Shown: piece by piece, positions 7,967 through 16,473 of the stretch
Numbering within the stretch: position 1 is the stretch's first letter
Layout of the letters: each line of letters begins with the position of its first letter
NCBI RefSeq assembly: GCF_003287405.1
Contig: NZ_PRLD01000007.1
Coordinates: 1 to 64,000 of the forward strand
Length of the DNA stretch: 64,000 bases
DNA from: Faecalibacterium prausnitzii
Lineage (GTDB): Bacteria; Bacillota; Clostridia; Oscillospirales; Ruminococcaceae
Reading direction: 5' to 3'
Translations under genes and position numbers: made by a program
Notes under the pieces: model-generated
The model's database searches: none
What the model was told of the DNA's origin: nothing
Seen by the model: only the letters and a program-made list of their open reading frames with translations

Positions 7967-9664
7967 TTAACGTTCCATATCTCTGTTTTTCATCTTACGC
8001 TCAAGCCGCTCCGATCGCCGCCTTTGCCGCAGTTCTCGATCCATTGTCTTTTCCTGTGCATATTCGTCAAGATAGCCAGACACATCCCGTAGGCCACTCT
8101 CCATCAACCACCAACTGAACTTGTCGCCATAAGCCGCTTCAATGCGTTGGGCTGCTGCTTTCTCTCTGTCAGGTCGAAGTGCCTTCCGCTCCAGATAAAG
8201 CTGCAAGGAATCAAAGCCGGAAGCTTGCTCTTTCAGCTCGGCATACTCAGACAATGCAGCCTCCAGCTCTCCGGCATACTTATTCTCCTGCGCCTCAAGC
8301 CGTTTGAGATTATCTTCATAGCGGTCAATCTGGCGCTGGAAGGTATCGCTTGTGGCGTCCTCTGGGTATTCCAGAGAATGAAGCAGCATAGCCTTTTCGC
8401 TTTTTAGCTCCTCTAACTTTTCCGTCAACTCGGCTATTTTGGAGGCAAGCTCACGGTGCCTGACAAAGTGGATCGCAGGAAGGGATTTCTTTTCAGCCAG
8501 TAGGGACTTCCGTTCTTTGGTTGTTTCCTTTATCTGCTGCACAAGGGAGCGGTACTGTGCCAGATTTGGCTTCAGAATATTCAAGGCACCGGTCATCTGT
8601 TTCTTGCTGCTGCGGATATGCCCTAACTGATAGCAGAAGATCAGCATATTTTCCCGCAGCTTTTCCAACGCTTCTGCAATAGCGGGCAGCGTGTTCTTCA
8701 CCGCCTCCGTAATTTTCTTGAACTGCGCCTTCAGTTCCCGCAGGAGCCTGTTGTCCGCCTTGATCTGACGGTTGAGTTCGCACCTGTCGGACACGATACC
8801 TTTCTGTTCCAAAGCACGGGCAATCACGCCCTCGTGGATGGTGGGCTGCTCGTCAATGCCTCGCTCGACAAAGCTGCGGTGGTCGATGCGCTCCTCATGA
8901 CCGTATCGCTCCAAATATTTGTTTGTCACATCTGCCCATGCTTTGCGCCAGATAAGGAGCTGTTCCTCGCTGTTCCAGCGTTCAGAAATGGGATTCTGTC
9001 TCCCGTATTTGGTGCTTTTGGGATACTTGCTGGCACGCTCATATCCATGTTCCTCAGCTGCGGATGGTGTCATATACACTTTCTTCCTGCCTACCTTGTA
9101 CTGGTACTGTTTCTCCCATCCGTCAGCCTGTGCAGCCTTAAACTCGGCAGCGGTAAAGCCCCGTTCCTCACCGTCACGGCTGCAGAGATATTCCTTCTCC
9201 GTTTTGTATTGCCATTTGCCGCTTTCATCAAGCGGGCGCACCGTCAAGAGAATGTGGGCGTGGGGATTGTGACCGGGTGGATCGGGATCGTGGATCGCCG
9301 TATCGGCGCACATCCCATCTGCGACGAATTGATTCTGTACGAAATCCGTCAGCAGCGTTTGCCATTGTTCTGGGGACAACTCCATGGGTAAGGCTACCAC
9401 GAACTCACGGGCCAAGCGGCTGTCCTTGGTTTTCTCGTTTTCCTCCACGGCGTTCCAGAGCACTTCCCGGTCTTTCCATGCGGGCGGGGCCGTGTCCGGC
9501 AGAAGTACCTGCTGCCAGACCAGCCCTTGCTTTCGGGTGTAGTCGTGCTGCACCCCGTCATAGTCATTGAGGATGTGGGAGCAGCTGAGATAAGCGGAGG
9601 CTGCACAGGCGGAGCGTCCGGCTCCCCGGCTGACCACCTTTGCCTCCAAGTGGTAAATTGCCAT
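7967..9664 (-). CDS. MobA/MobL-family relaxase (MobQ-like) of IME-1
   Basis: A 565-residue relaxase that nicks oriT and leads the transferred strand. The N-terminal domain opens MAIYHLEAKVVSRGAGRSA, with the family's DYTRK block, and has the metal-binding histidine motif HNPHAHILLTVRPL at about residues 135-150. The rest is charged and helical with long coiled-coil-like stretches (about residues 300-480), as in MobL proteins. It lies next to an oriT-like site at 9975-10014 and a DUF3847 gene, an arrangement repeated in IME-2. The element has no transfer channel genes, so it should need a conjugative helper. Confidence 0.92.
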   Translation of the reverse strand: MAIYHLEAKVVSRGAGRSACAASAYLSCSHILNDYDGVQHDYTRKQGLVWQQVLLPDTAPPAWKDREVLWNAVEENEKTKDSRLAREFVVALPMELSPEQWQTLLTDFVQNQFVADGMCADTAIHDPDPPGHNPHAHILLTVRPLDESGKWQYKTEKEYLCSRDGEERGFTAAEFKAAQADGWEKQYQYKVGRKKVYMTPSAAEEHGYERASKYPKSTKYGRQNPISERWNSEEQLLIWRKAWADVTNKYLERYGHEERIDHRSFVERGIDEQPTIHEGVIARALEQKGIVSDRCELNRQIKADNRLLRELKAQFKKITEAVKNTLPAIAEALEKLRENMLIFCYQLGHIRSSKKQMTGALNILKPNLAQYRSLVQQIKETTKERKSLLAEKKSLPAIHFVRHRELASKIAELTEKLEELKSEKAMLLHSLEYPEDATSDTFQRQIDRYEDNLKRLEAQENKYAGELEAALSEYAELKEQASGFDSLQLYLERKALRPDREKAAAQRIEAAYGDKFSWWLMESGLRDVSGYLDEYAQEKTMDRELRQRRRSERLERKMKNRDMER

Positions 9665-9974
9665 TTGCGTTCACCTCGATTCGTATTTTGTGAGGGGGTG
9701 GTAAAACGCCACCCCTTGGTTTCTGTTTCTCTTTGCAAAGAGAAAATGGGCTGCATTGCTGCCCATATCTGCGATAAAGCTGCCGGTGGCAGGTTTTCGC
9801 AGGCAGGAGGCGGGCAGAGTATCTGCCGGATTGGTGCGACAAGCAGCAATCTCTGCATCAGCAGAAGCGCCGACTGCACAGGGAATGCTGACTTGCGGCA
9901 TTTCCTGCCCTCTCTGGAGAAGTGTCCGATGGACAGTTCGTGAAGAGCGCACGAGCCCGACCAACGGAAGGGAT

Positions 9975-10014
9975 ACCACCGCCTGCTTCGCAGGTGGTGA
10001 GTAAGTGCGCCCTT
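9975..10014 (+). other. Candidate origin of transfer (oriT/nic) of IME-1
   Basis: An inverted repeat CACCGCCTGC/GCAGGTGGTG with a TTC loop lies two or three bases before TAAGTGCGCCCTT (10002-10014). That sequence matches the nic core known for RSF1010/R1162-type MobQ systems. It lies about 340 bp upstream of the relaxase start. The same hairpin-plus-core combination occurs beside the second MobL relaxase at 32864-32892, which supports the call. Confidence 0.72.
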
Positions 10015-10067
10015 CGGGAGAAAAAAGAGGAAGGCCCCCGGTTTCCCGGAGACCTCCCATCTGAAAT

Positions 10068-10274
10068 TTAGATTTCTTTTCCCAGCTTCCGTGAAAGATA
10101 CCCCTCCAGCGCAGGCAGCTCCATCGTCCGCACCTCCGGCAGCACCTTTTCCAGAATTGCACCCTCCTGAATGAGCCTGCGAGTGCGGGCTTTTCGCTCC
10201 TTGACGCGATCCCGCGCCTGTGCTTCCTCCAATCGGTGCTGCGCCTGCAACAGCTTCTTTTCCGTATCCGTCAT
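10068..10274 (-). CDS. DUF3847-type mobilization-region protein
   Basis: A 68-residue highly charged helical protein starting MTDTEKKLLQAQHRLEEA, with the basic block RKARTRRLIQEGAILEKVLPEV characteristic of the small DUF3847-like proteins found beside MobL relaxases. An upstream in-frame ATG at 10352 would add an unrelated leader, so the ATG at 10274 is preferred. Its counterpart in IME-2 (32906-33196) occupies the same place relative to relaxase and oriT. A role as an accessory of the relaxosome is inferred from position. Confidence 0.75.
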   Translation of the reverse strand: MTDTEKKLLQAQHRLEEAQARDRVKERKARTRRLIQEGAILEKVLPEVRTMELPALEGYLSRKLGKEI

Positions 10275-10287
10275 GTGAACATCCTCC

Positions 10288-10503
10288 TCACTTCCGCCTC
10301 TGCCAGACGATCTCATAGCCCAGTGCGTCGGCAAGCTGGACAGCCTCGACATAGCGCAGGGACTCCCGCTGGAGCTTGTTTGAAAGGTTGGAAACGCTGT
10401 CAGACCAGCCGTGTTCGTCCCGCAGCAGATCGACCACCTCCTGCATGGTCATGCCCTGACGGACGATGTACGACTTGATCTCATTTCTCAGATTGGATTT
10501 CAT
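10288..10503 (-). CDS. Small HTH (Cro/CI-like) regulator
   Basis: About 71 residues, opening MKSNLRNEIKSYIVRQGMTMQEVVDLL and containing a helix-turn-helix-like stretch LSNKLQRESLRYVEAVQLADALG. It ends with a basic tail. GGAGG is ten bases before this ATG; the TTG one codon earlier is an alternative start. It is the first gene of the DUF3847/relaxase group and probably regulates it or the adjacent iteron region. Confidence 0.7.
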   Translation of the reverse strand: MKSNLRNEIKSYIVRQGMTMQEVVDLLRDEHGWSDSVSNLSNKLQRESLRYVEAVQLADALGYEIVWQRRK

Positions 10504-10813
10504 CAACTTTTTACCTCCATATTTTCGTGATATTGGTTTTTGAGTAAGTGAACTGTGTGCGCTTTGCGGTGAAGAATCTGCCGTGCCGCAAATCCGCTCA
10601 GATTTCCGCCCGTGATGCCCTGTTCACAACTGCGCCCTATCGGCTTCATCGTTCTGTGTGAGAACATACGGAATGGCAGGATATGCCACAGTCCGGTACA
10701 GCAGCTTCGCATTTCGGTAAATCACCGGATGGTGCATCGTGTTCGACCTGCGGCGAAAATCTTCACGGATTTCACAAGCATTGATTTTGAAGCCGCTAAA
10801 TTGAGCCGCCAGT

Positions 10814-10994
10814 GTACGGCTCGGTACGGCAAAGTCTCTTTGTGTACGCTTCTGTACGCCTGTTTTGCGTACCAGCCGTCGGTTCAGCGGCAGATTTTAC
10901 ACTCTGCCGTGAAATACTCCACGGTGCACACAAGCAAAATGGTTTTTAAGAATGAAATCAAAAACAGCCGTACAGGGTGTACGGCGTGTACGGC
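10814..10994. repeat. Iteron-like GTACGSC repeat cluster in the 10507-11018 intergenic region
   Basis: GTACGGC or GTACGC-type units occur at 10814, 10824, 10844, 10854, 10979 and 10988, with a CCGTACA at 10968 and a GTAC at 10869. Pairs are spaced 9-10 bp, about one helical turn. The 512-bp stretch holds no convincing gene. It lies directly downstream of the primase/helicase gene and upstream of the small HTH regulator. Such direct repeats usually bind a replication initiator or repressor, so this is a candidate replication origin or operator. Confidence 0.6.
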
Positions 10995-11018
10995 AATTTT
11001 GAAGTCCATTCCTCATTT

Positions 11019-12320
11019 TTAATACGGCGGCGGATTGACCACCTCAATGCCCATGAACCCGCGCACCCGCTTGCCGCCGACATGGACGTTGTTGGTGGCC
11101 TCCACATTGTAAAGCCGCTCATTTTGTGCAAGCTCGGAGCTGACGCGGTTGGCAGACATGGGCTTCTGCGCGTTGTCGTCGCACCATCTTGTATAGGCTT
11201 CATAGATCGCCTTGGAGCTGGCTTCGCTGTCTGCCCGAAAGCGGATATAGCCCTCGGATTGCAGAAACTCGATCACATTGTTGCTGCTGCGCTTGACCGT
11301 CTCCATATTTTCTTTGGCTTTTCCCGAAATGCTGAACTGATAGTTGTTGCCAATCAGCCGGTGCAGCCCCTCCAGACACCAGAGGAAGATGCCCTCCTTT
11401 TCCCGCAGCAGCTTATCCACCAGAAACGGATCGTCCGCTCTGCCTGCGGGCCGGTCTTTGGTGGTCAGCACGATCTGGCGGCGAAAGAAACCGTCGGACT
11501 TGTCGTGCAGGGCGGTGAGCGCACCGTTGCCGAAGCAAAGAAAACGCACATAGAGCTGGCTTTGGTAGCTCTGAACACCCTTACGCTCCATGTCCATTTT
11601 GCACTCGGAGGTCACGATGGATTTGATGTAGTTGGTCTTTGGCAGGGCGCTCATGTCCATATCGTCGTCCACCATCAGGAGCTTGTTTTCCAAGTCTGCA
11701 CGGCTGAACCGGTTGCTCTCCACCTTTTGGATGCTGGTGGTATTCATGCTGTCCCCCAGCAGCGAGCGCATGACAAGACCAATGCGGCTTTTGCCCTCGC
11801 CGCCCTTGCCGATGAGCATGAGCATTTTTTGCCCCTTGGTGGTAGGCAGCAGGCAGTAACCGAGAAATTCCTGCAAGGTTGGAATGTCCTCCGGTTGCAG
11901 CAGCTCCGATAGGAATTGCAGCCACTTTTTCGGAGTGGGTGCGTCTGGATTATAAGTGACGGTGAGACGATTGTTGCAGTAGCTCCTGTCTGTGGAAAAG
12001 CTACCGTCCATGAAGTACGTTCCGTTGGCAACATGGATGCGGTCGGTTTCAATGGGCAGCGGCGGCGAATAGGCTTGCAGCTTGATGCTGGCAAGCAGAT
12101 TCGCAACCGTCTTGGAAAGATTGGCGGTCAGCACGCCGGAGATTTCCTCCAGAATGAGATTCCCAATCTGCCCTTCATCCTCAATCAGCCCGTCCACGGT
12201 GAACAGCCGCCCACGCACACATTTCATGGGGTGCTTGTCCAAAAACTGTTGACAGAACAGCACCTCGTTGATGTGCCTGCCATCGTACCACTCAGGCCAC
12301 GTCTGCGGTGTCATATCCAT
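11019..12320 (-). CDS. Phage/plasmid primase-helicase, P4/D5 type
   Basis: A 433-residue protein with an N-terminal D5-like domain and a superfamily 3-type ATPase: Walker A MLIGKGGEGKSRIGLVMRSL near residue 170, Walker B-like ENKLLMVDDDMD, and sensor region RFLCFGNGALTALHDKSDGFFRR. The C-terminal HTH-like region (SANRVSSELAQNERL) fits the origin-binding part of these helicases. It overlaps the CHC2 primase gene by 29 bases, so primase and helicase functions are encoded by two coupled genes. They probably support autonomous replication of the excised circle, possibly from the GTACG repeats downstream. Confidence 0.85.
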   Translation of the reverse strand: MDMTPQTWPEWYDGRHINEVLFCQQFLDKHPMKCVRGRLFTVDGLIEDEGQIGNLILEEISGVLTANLSKTVANLLASIKLQAYSPPLPIETDRIHVANGTYFMDGSFSTDRSYCNNRLTVTYNPDAPTPKKWLQFLSELLQPEDIPTLQEFLGYCLLPTTKGQKMLMLIGKGGEGKSRIGLVMRSLLGDSMNTTSIQKVESNRFSRADLENKLLMVDDDMDMSALPKTNYIKSIVTSECKMDMERKGVQSYQSQLYVRFLCFGNGALTALHDKSDGFFRRQIVLTTKDRPAGRADDPFLVDKLLREKEGIFLWCLEGLHRLIGNNYQFSISGKAKENMETVKRSSNNVIEFLQSEGYIRFRADSEASSKAIYEAYTRWCDDNAQKPMSANRVSSELAQNERLYNVEATNNVHVGGKRVRGFMGIEVVNPPPY

Positions 12321-12921
12321 CTTCCAATTCCTCCTTGTGAATTTTCTCTAACCTCCGTCGCAGCCTGTCCAGCTTTTCGTCCGCCATCTGCTGCTGAATT
12401 ACTTCGGCACGTTCGTGAGAATCCCCGGCGCACAGAATATCTAAGTAATACTCTGTCCGGTCGAGTTCGTGGCAGGCTCCTACAAACCGTGCGTGAACAG
12501 GCTTGTCAGGTGACTGCGGCGCATACTGCACCTTCCAGTCCCGCAGGACACGGGCATAATCGGACAGAACAGAAAGGCACAGCCGCTCGTTTTCCCTGAG
12601 CTGCTGTGCTTCTGTTCGGATGCGCTTTGCGTGGAGCGCCGCTGCGCTGGGCGGTTTGTCCGGGGTAAGGTGAAAGTCTGCTGCCAGACGCTGCGCCGCC
12701 TCATAGAGCGGCAAGCCGAACAGCCTTGCAGCAAAGTCGATCACATCGCCATGTTCCCCGCAGGCAAAGCAATGGTAGTGATCGTCTGCCACATATAAGC
12801 TGGGATACCGGTCATTGTGGAACGGGCAAAGGGCCATGCCGTAATGGTTGACCTCCACGCCGTACCGCTCCGCCGCCTCCCGGCAGCTTACGCCGTATTT
12901 TACAATTTCGAAAAGATTCAT
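12292..12921 (-). CDS. CHC2 zinc-finger DNA primase-like protein
   Basis: A 209-residue protein starting MNLFEIVKYGVSCREAAERYG. The zinc finger is plain: CPFHNDRYPSLYV then HCFACGEHGDVIDF (residues about 30-65), as in DnaG-type primase N-terminal domains. The rest is helical and charged, with no TOPRIM catalytic motifs visible, so it is a zinc-binding primase part rather than a full DnaG. The ATG at 12921 fits the domain start better than the frame opening at 12969. It overlaps the downstream helicase gene. Confidence 0.85.
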   Translation of the reverse strand: MNLFEIVKYGVSCREAAERYGVEVNHYGMALCPFHNDRYPSLYVADDHYHCFACGEHGDVIDFAARLFGLPLYEAAQRLAADFHLTPDKPPSAAALHAKRIRTEAQQLRENERLCLSVLSDYARVLRDWKVQYAPQSPDKPVHARFVGACHELDRTEYYLDILCAGDSHERAEVIQQQMADEKLDRLRRRLEKIHKEELEDGYDTADVA

Positions 12922-12989
12922 TGTTCCTCCATTTCTGCACAAAACGGCGGCCTGCCCATTAAGGGACAAGCCGCCGTTTGCGTCTTATC

Positions 12990-15032
12990 TTATGCTGTTT
13001 TCGTTTCTTTTTCGTTCTTAGCGTCTCGCAAGGCTTTCTTCCGTGCGCCCTGCCGCTTGATCTGTGCCTGATAACGGCAATCGTCACCGCAGTATTTCAC
13101 ATCTGCCCTCGTTGTTGTAAACACCCTGCCGCAGTTCTCACAGGTACACGCCCGGCTGCGGCTCTCCGCCGCCTCCTGCCGGTAGAATTTCGCCCGGCAG
13201 TTGGGGCCGCAGAACAGGGTGTTTGTCCGCTTGGATGCAAATTCCTGCCCGCAGCACTTGCATGTCAGTGTAACCGGAACGCCAACCGTGCGCTCTCCGG
13301 ACTTCAGCTTCTGATAGCGCTCCCGGCTACGGATGCGTTCTTTCTTCAAAAACTCCTGCCGCTTGATTTCCTCCTCGCTCAGCTCTGTGACAGGCAGCTC
13401 AAACCGCCCGATGAACCGCAGATGGATTTCTACCTCCTGCACCCGGTCGCCGTCGATCTTTTCTGGGGCGTGGACGATAATCTTCTCCACGAACTCGTTG
13501 ATCATGGGCGTGGTCAGCTCGGAGAAGTCCGTATAATTCTTTGCCAGCTCCAGAAACTGCCTGGCTCGGTCGGTGTCCTCCGCAAAGGCAGACATCTGCG
13601 TTTCCATTTCGGAGACGGATGCTGTCAGCGCTTTCTGCTCCGCCTCATATTCTGCCAGCAGAATGTCAAACCGCTCGCCGGTGATACGACCGACGGCAAA
13701 GGATTCATAGAGCTTCTTGATGATGGTGTCCAGCTCAGAAATCCGCTTTTTCTCCTTGTTCAGCTTCCGCTTGGTTTCCTTGGTGGCTTCCGCCTGGCGC
13801 AGCTGGGAGGCGGAGCGCACCTTCTCCAGAAAAGCATCTCGGTCAGAGATGGCAAAGGTGCTGGCAGCCCGGATGGTTTCCAGAATCAGCTCCCGCAGTA
13901 CTTTGCTGCGGATATAATGTCCTTTGCAAGCATGGGTGCGTTTCTGATGTGCCAGCGTATAGGTGGAACAATCGTAAAAGTCCGACGGATAAGGATTGTT
14001 CTCCGTGCCGCCCCTTGAGCGGTGATTCATCATCTTTGCCCCGCAGTCGGCACAGAACACAAGCCCTGTCAGCGGATTGGCCTCGCCCAGCGTGTCATGC
14101 CGCCGTGGTGTTTTCCGCAGCTTCTGCGCCAGCTCCCATGTTTCTGCGTCTACGATAGCTTCATGGGTGTTCTCGAAAATCAGCCAATCCTCTTTGGGAT
14201 TCATTACGGCATTTTTATCCTTATAGGACTGCTTGTGGGAACGGAAATTCACCGTATGCCCCATATACTCCGGCTTGGACAAAATCTGCCCAACGATGTA
14301 GCCGCTCCAGTTATAGGGGTTGGGGAACTCCTCCTTGCTTTTCCAGACGCCTTTATTCTGCTTGCCAAAGTAGACCGCAGGCGTGTCGATCTTGTCATCG
14401 AACAGAATGCGGGCAATATCGTAAGGGCCTTTACCCTCGATGGTCAGCTGGAAGATACGCCGCACCACGGCGGCAGCTTCCTCGTCGATCAGCCAGTGAT
14501 ACTTGTTCTCCGGGTCTTTCTTGTAGCCATAGATGGCGCAGTTGGTGGTGGGCTTGCCGGATTCCCCTTTGACCCGAATGGCGGTTTTCTGCTTGCGGCT
14601 CAGGTCACGAAGATACCATTCGTTCATGATGTTGAGGAAGGGCGCAAATTCGTTGCTGTTCTGATCGTCGCTGTCCACGCCGTTGGCAATCGCCACAAAG
14701 TGGACACCGTGCTGCCGGAAGAATACCTCCGTGTAAAAGCCGGTTTGCAGGTAATCACGACCGGCCCGGCTCATATCCTTGACAATGACATGGGCAACCT
14801 TTCCGGCCTCGATGTCCGCCACCAGCCGTTTCCATGCGGGACGGTCAAAATTACCGCCGCTCCATCCGTCATCGGTATAGTGGCGGCAGTTGGCGTAGCC
14901 TCTCTGCTGGGCATAGCTTTCGAGGTATTTTTTCTGATTCACGATGGAGTTGCTATCACCAGCATTGTCATCGTCACGGCTCAGCCGCTCATACAGAGCG
15001 GTGATCTTTTCCTCAGTCTGTTTCATGCGCAT
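12990..15032 (-). CDS. Large serine recombinase (TnpX/TndX family) of IME-1
   Basis: A 680-residue site-specific recombinase. The catalytic domain (about 1-150) has YERLSRDD with the nucleophilic serine, VKDMSRAGRDYLQTGFY and FLNIMNEWYLRD; then come the recombinase domain (GYKKDPENKYHWLIDEE, IFENTHEAIVD), a zinc ribbon GLVFCADCGAKM...CKGHYI, and a coiled coil at about 400-490. The C-terminus carries two extra CxxC...CxxxC zinc modules (CKCCGQEF and CENCGRVF), longer than the common 550-residue forms. AAGGAG precedes the ATG at 15032, which overlaps the TnpW stop (ATGCGCATGA). It presumably excises IME-1. Confidence 0.93.
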   Translation of the reverse strand: MRMKQTEEKITALYERLSRDDDNAGDSNSIVNQKKYLESYAQQRGYANCRHYTDDGWSGGNFDRPAWKRLVADIEAGKVAHVIVKDMSRAGRDYLQTGFYTEVFFRQHGVHFVAIANGVDSDDQNSNEFAPFLNIMNEWYLRDLSRKQKTAIRVKGESGKPTTNCAIYGYKKDPENKYHWLIDEEAAAVVRRIFQLTIEGKGPYDIARILFDDKIDTPAVYFGKQNKGVWKSKEEFPNPYNWSGYIVGQILSKPEYMGHTVNFRSHKQSYKDKNAVMNPKEDWLIFENTHEAIVDAETWELAQKLRKTPRRHDTLGEANPLTGLVFCADCGAKMMNHRSRGGTENNPYPSDFYDCSTYTLAHQKRTHACKGHYIRSKVLRELILETIRAASTFAISDRDAFLEKVRSASQLRQAEATKETKRKLNKEKKRISELDTIIKKLYESFAVGRITGERFDILLAEYEAEQKALTASVSEMETQMSAFAEDTDRARQFLELAKNYTDFSELTTPMINEFVEKIIVHAPEKIDGDRVQEVEIHLRFIGRFELPVTELSEEEIKRQEFLKKERIRSRERYQKLKSGERTVGVPVTLTCKCCGQEFASKRTNTLFCGPNCRAKFYRQEAAESRSRACTCENCGRVFTTTRADVKYCGDDCRYQAQIKRQGARKKALRDAKNEKETKTA

Positions 15033-15238
15033 TCGGCGCTCCTTTCAGACTGACGGCTCATTTGTGGTGCTTCCATTATACCACAAGTACCGTCATTTGT
15101 AACCCCCTCATTGCGGATCATCCGCAGAATCTTTTCCTCCATAGTCTCCGCTGCTGTTTCGCTGAATGCGACCCTTACCTTATAGGTGGTGCCGCCGATG
15201 CGCCGAATGATGAACTGTTCCTGTTGCGTTTGCTCCAT
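15023..15238 (-). CDS. TnpW-like transposon protein
   Basis: A 71-residue protein with the family block FIIRRIGGTTYKVRVAFSET followed by TMEEKILRMI. An open frame extends to 15331, but AGGAGG precedes the ATG at 15238. It overlaps the recombinase start by ten bases, so the two are probably translationally coupled. TnpW-like proteins accompany Tn4451-type recombinases; their function is not established. Two others are present at 19211 and 28130. Confidence 0.82.
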   Translation of the reverse strand: MEQTQQEQFIIRRIGGTTYKVRVAFSETAAETMEEKILRMIRNEGVTNDGTCGIMEAPQMSRQSERSAECA

Positions 15239-15484
15239 AGGCTTCCTCCTTGCGTAATTTGCTGGTTTTTGATATAATAAATCCGGTTCCGTTGGCTGTA
15301 AGCCAACTGCGTCTTTGCGCTGATTTTCCATACTTGTTTCTCCTTTCTTTCCTCTGTGTTTTAAGAAAGTAATCTTAGTAACTTGCGTTTAGATTACCCT
15401 TTCACTAATAGGAGAAAAACGGGGTGTAAATCGGAACTGTTTTTGAGAAAAAGAAAAATATTTTTTCGGGGAGGTGAAGCTGTC

Positions 15485-16417
15485 GTGGAACCATGGGAGG
15501 ATGAACTGCTGTGGGAAGATGATTTTTCCGATGAGGAAGAAGATGCCGAGGAGCAAATAGAGGAAACCGGCCTTGAAATGGATGCGGACGGCTTTGCCGA
15601 TTGGGAGGATTCGTCTGACACTGCGCCGGTGGATGAGACACTGGAGGAAGCGCTTGCAGAGGAACGCACGCTGGAGCTGGAGAGCGAGCTGGAGCAGGAT
15701 GAGCATCCCAGAAACTATGCCGCCGAGCTGGAGGACGAGGAGGAAGAAGCCGCGCCCACCAGTGAGAAACGGCTCAAGCGGGAAATTCGCGCAGAGGCTC
15801 TGCGGCGGCTGGAGGAAGCAGCCCGGACGGAATCAGATTTTCTAACTGTAGTAGACGAGTGGAACAAGCTGGACAGAAACCGGGAGCGCCGGGAACGTGA
15901 CCACGAAAACCTGCGTGGAGACGTGCCGTTGGAGTTTCAGGCTGTACCTGATCCAAAGATCGCTCCCCTCTGGATGAATCTGCCGAGGTTCCGCCAGCTT
16001 TGTCAGGGAAATTTTCTCGACATCATCTTCTCCTGTCCCTACGAGCTGCACCAGCTGACTTCCAACCGTTTTCTCTCCAAGCTCTTTTTCACACTCAGTG
16101 ATGAGCAGAAGGAGGTGCTGTATTACCTGTTCGTTAAGCAATACAGCACCACACGGCTTGCCACCCTCCGCGGGCAGTCCGACCGAAACATCCGAAAGCT
16201 GCGGATGACCATTCAGAAAAAGCTGCAAAGGCGGATGTATGAGCATCTGAGCGAAAAGCTGGAAAAGGACTACAGCATTACTCTGCGGGAACGCGAGTTC
16301 GTGGAGGAATATGAAGCACTGCTGCAAACCATGGGCAAGGATGCCGTGATCCGCCGGGAAAACAAAACCAAACCGAGAAAAATGAAAGCCGCCCTTGACG
16401 ATGACAAGGACGGTTGA
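15485..16417 (+). CDS. Acidic protein with C-terminal sigma region 4-like HTH
   Basis: About 310 residues. The first 110 are strikingly acidic (runs such as EDDFSDEEEDAEEQIEE), then a basic helical segment RLKREIRAEALRRLEEAA. A C-terminal domain follows with LSDEQKEVLYYLFVKQYSTTRLATLRGQSDRNIRKLRMTI, a sigma region 4-like helix-turn-helix. The preferred start is GTG 15485, ten bases after GGGGAGG; the frame open to 15383 has no better signal. It is the first of three rightward genes in an otherwise leftward element and may activate them or the element's transfer genes. No region 2 is visible, so it is not a complete sigma factor. Confidence 0.65.
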   Translation: MEPWEDELLWEDDFSDEEEDAEEQIEETGLEMDADGFADWEDSSDTAPVDETLEEALAEERTLELESELEQDEHPRNYAAELEDEEEEAAPTSEKRLKREIRAEALRRLEEAARTESDFLTVVDEWNKLDRNRERRERDHENLRGDVPLEFQAVPDPKIAPLWMNLPRFRQLCQGNFLDIIFSCPYELHQLTSNRFLSKLFFTLSDEQKEVLYYLFVKQYSTTRLATLRGQSDRNIRKLRMTIQKKLQRRMYEHLSEKLEKDYSITLREREFVEEYEALLQTMGKDAVIRRENKTKPRKMKAALDDDKDG

Positions 16418-16473
16418 TACAATAGTAATATAGTTAATATATAGTTGGATTACGAGTTGAGAGGAACAGCACC

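Noticed and set aside
9671-10162. Long minus-strand frame across the oriT region
   Set aside because: It overlaps the DUF3847 gene and the nic hairpin, has proline/arginine/cysteine-rich shadow composition and no known domain.
10503-10712. Minus-strand frame upstream of the small HTH gene
   Set aside because: No family pattern, cysteine/histidine-rich shadow composition, and it lies in the iteron/intergenic region.
12978-14018. Plus-strand 346-codon frame opposite the recombinase
   Set aside because: The recombinase motifs on the minus strand are complete; the plus frame has no domain.
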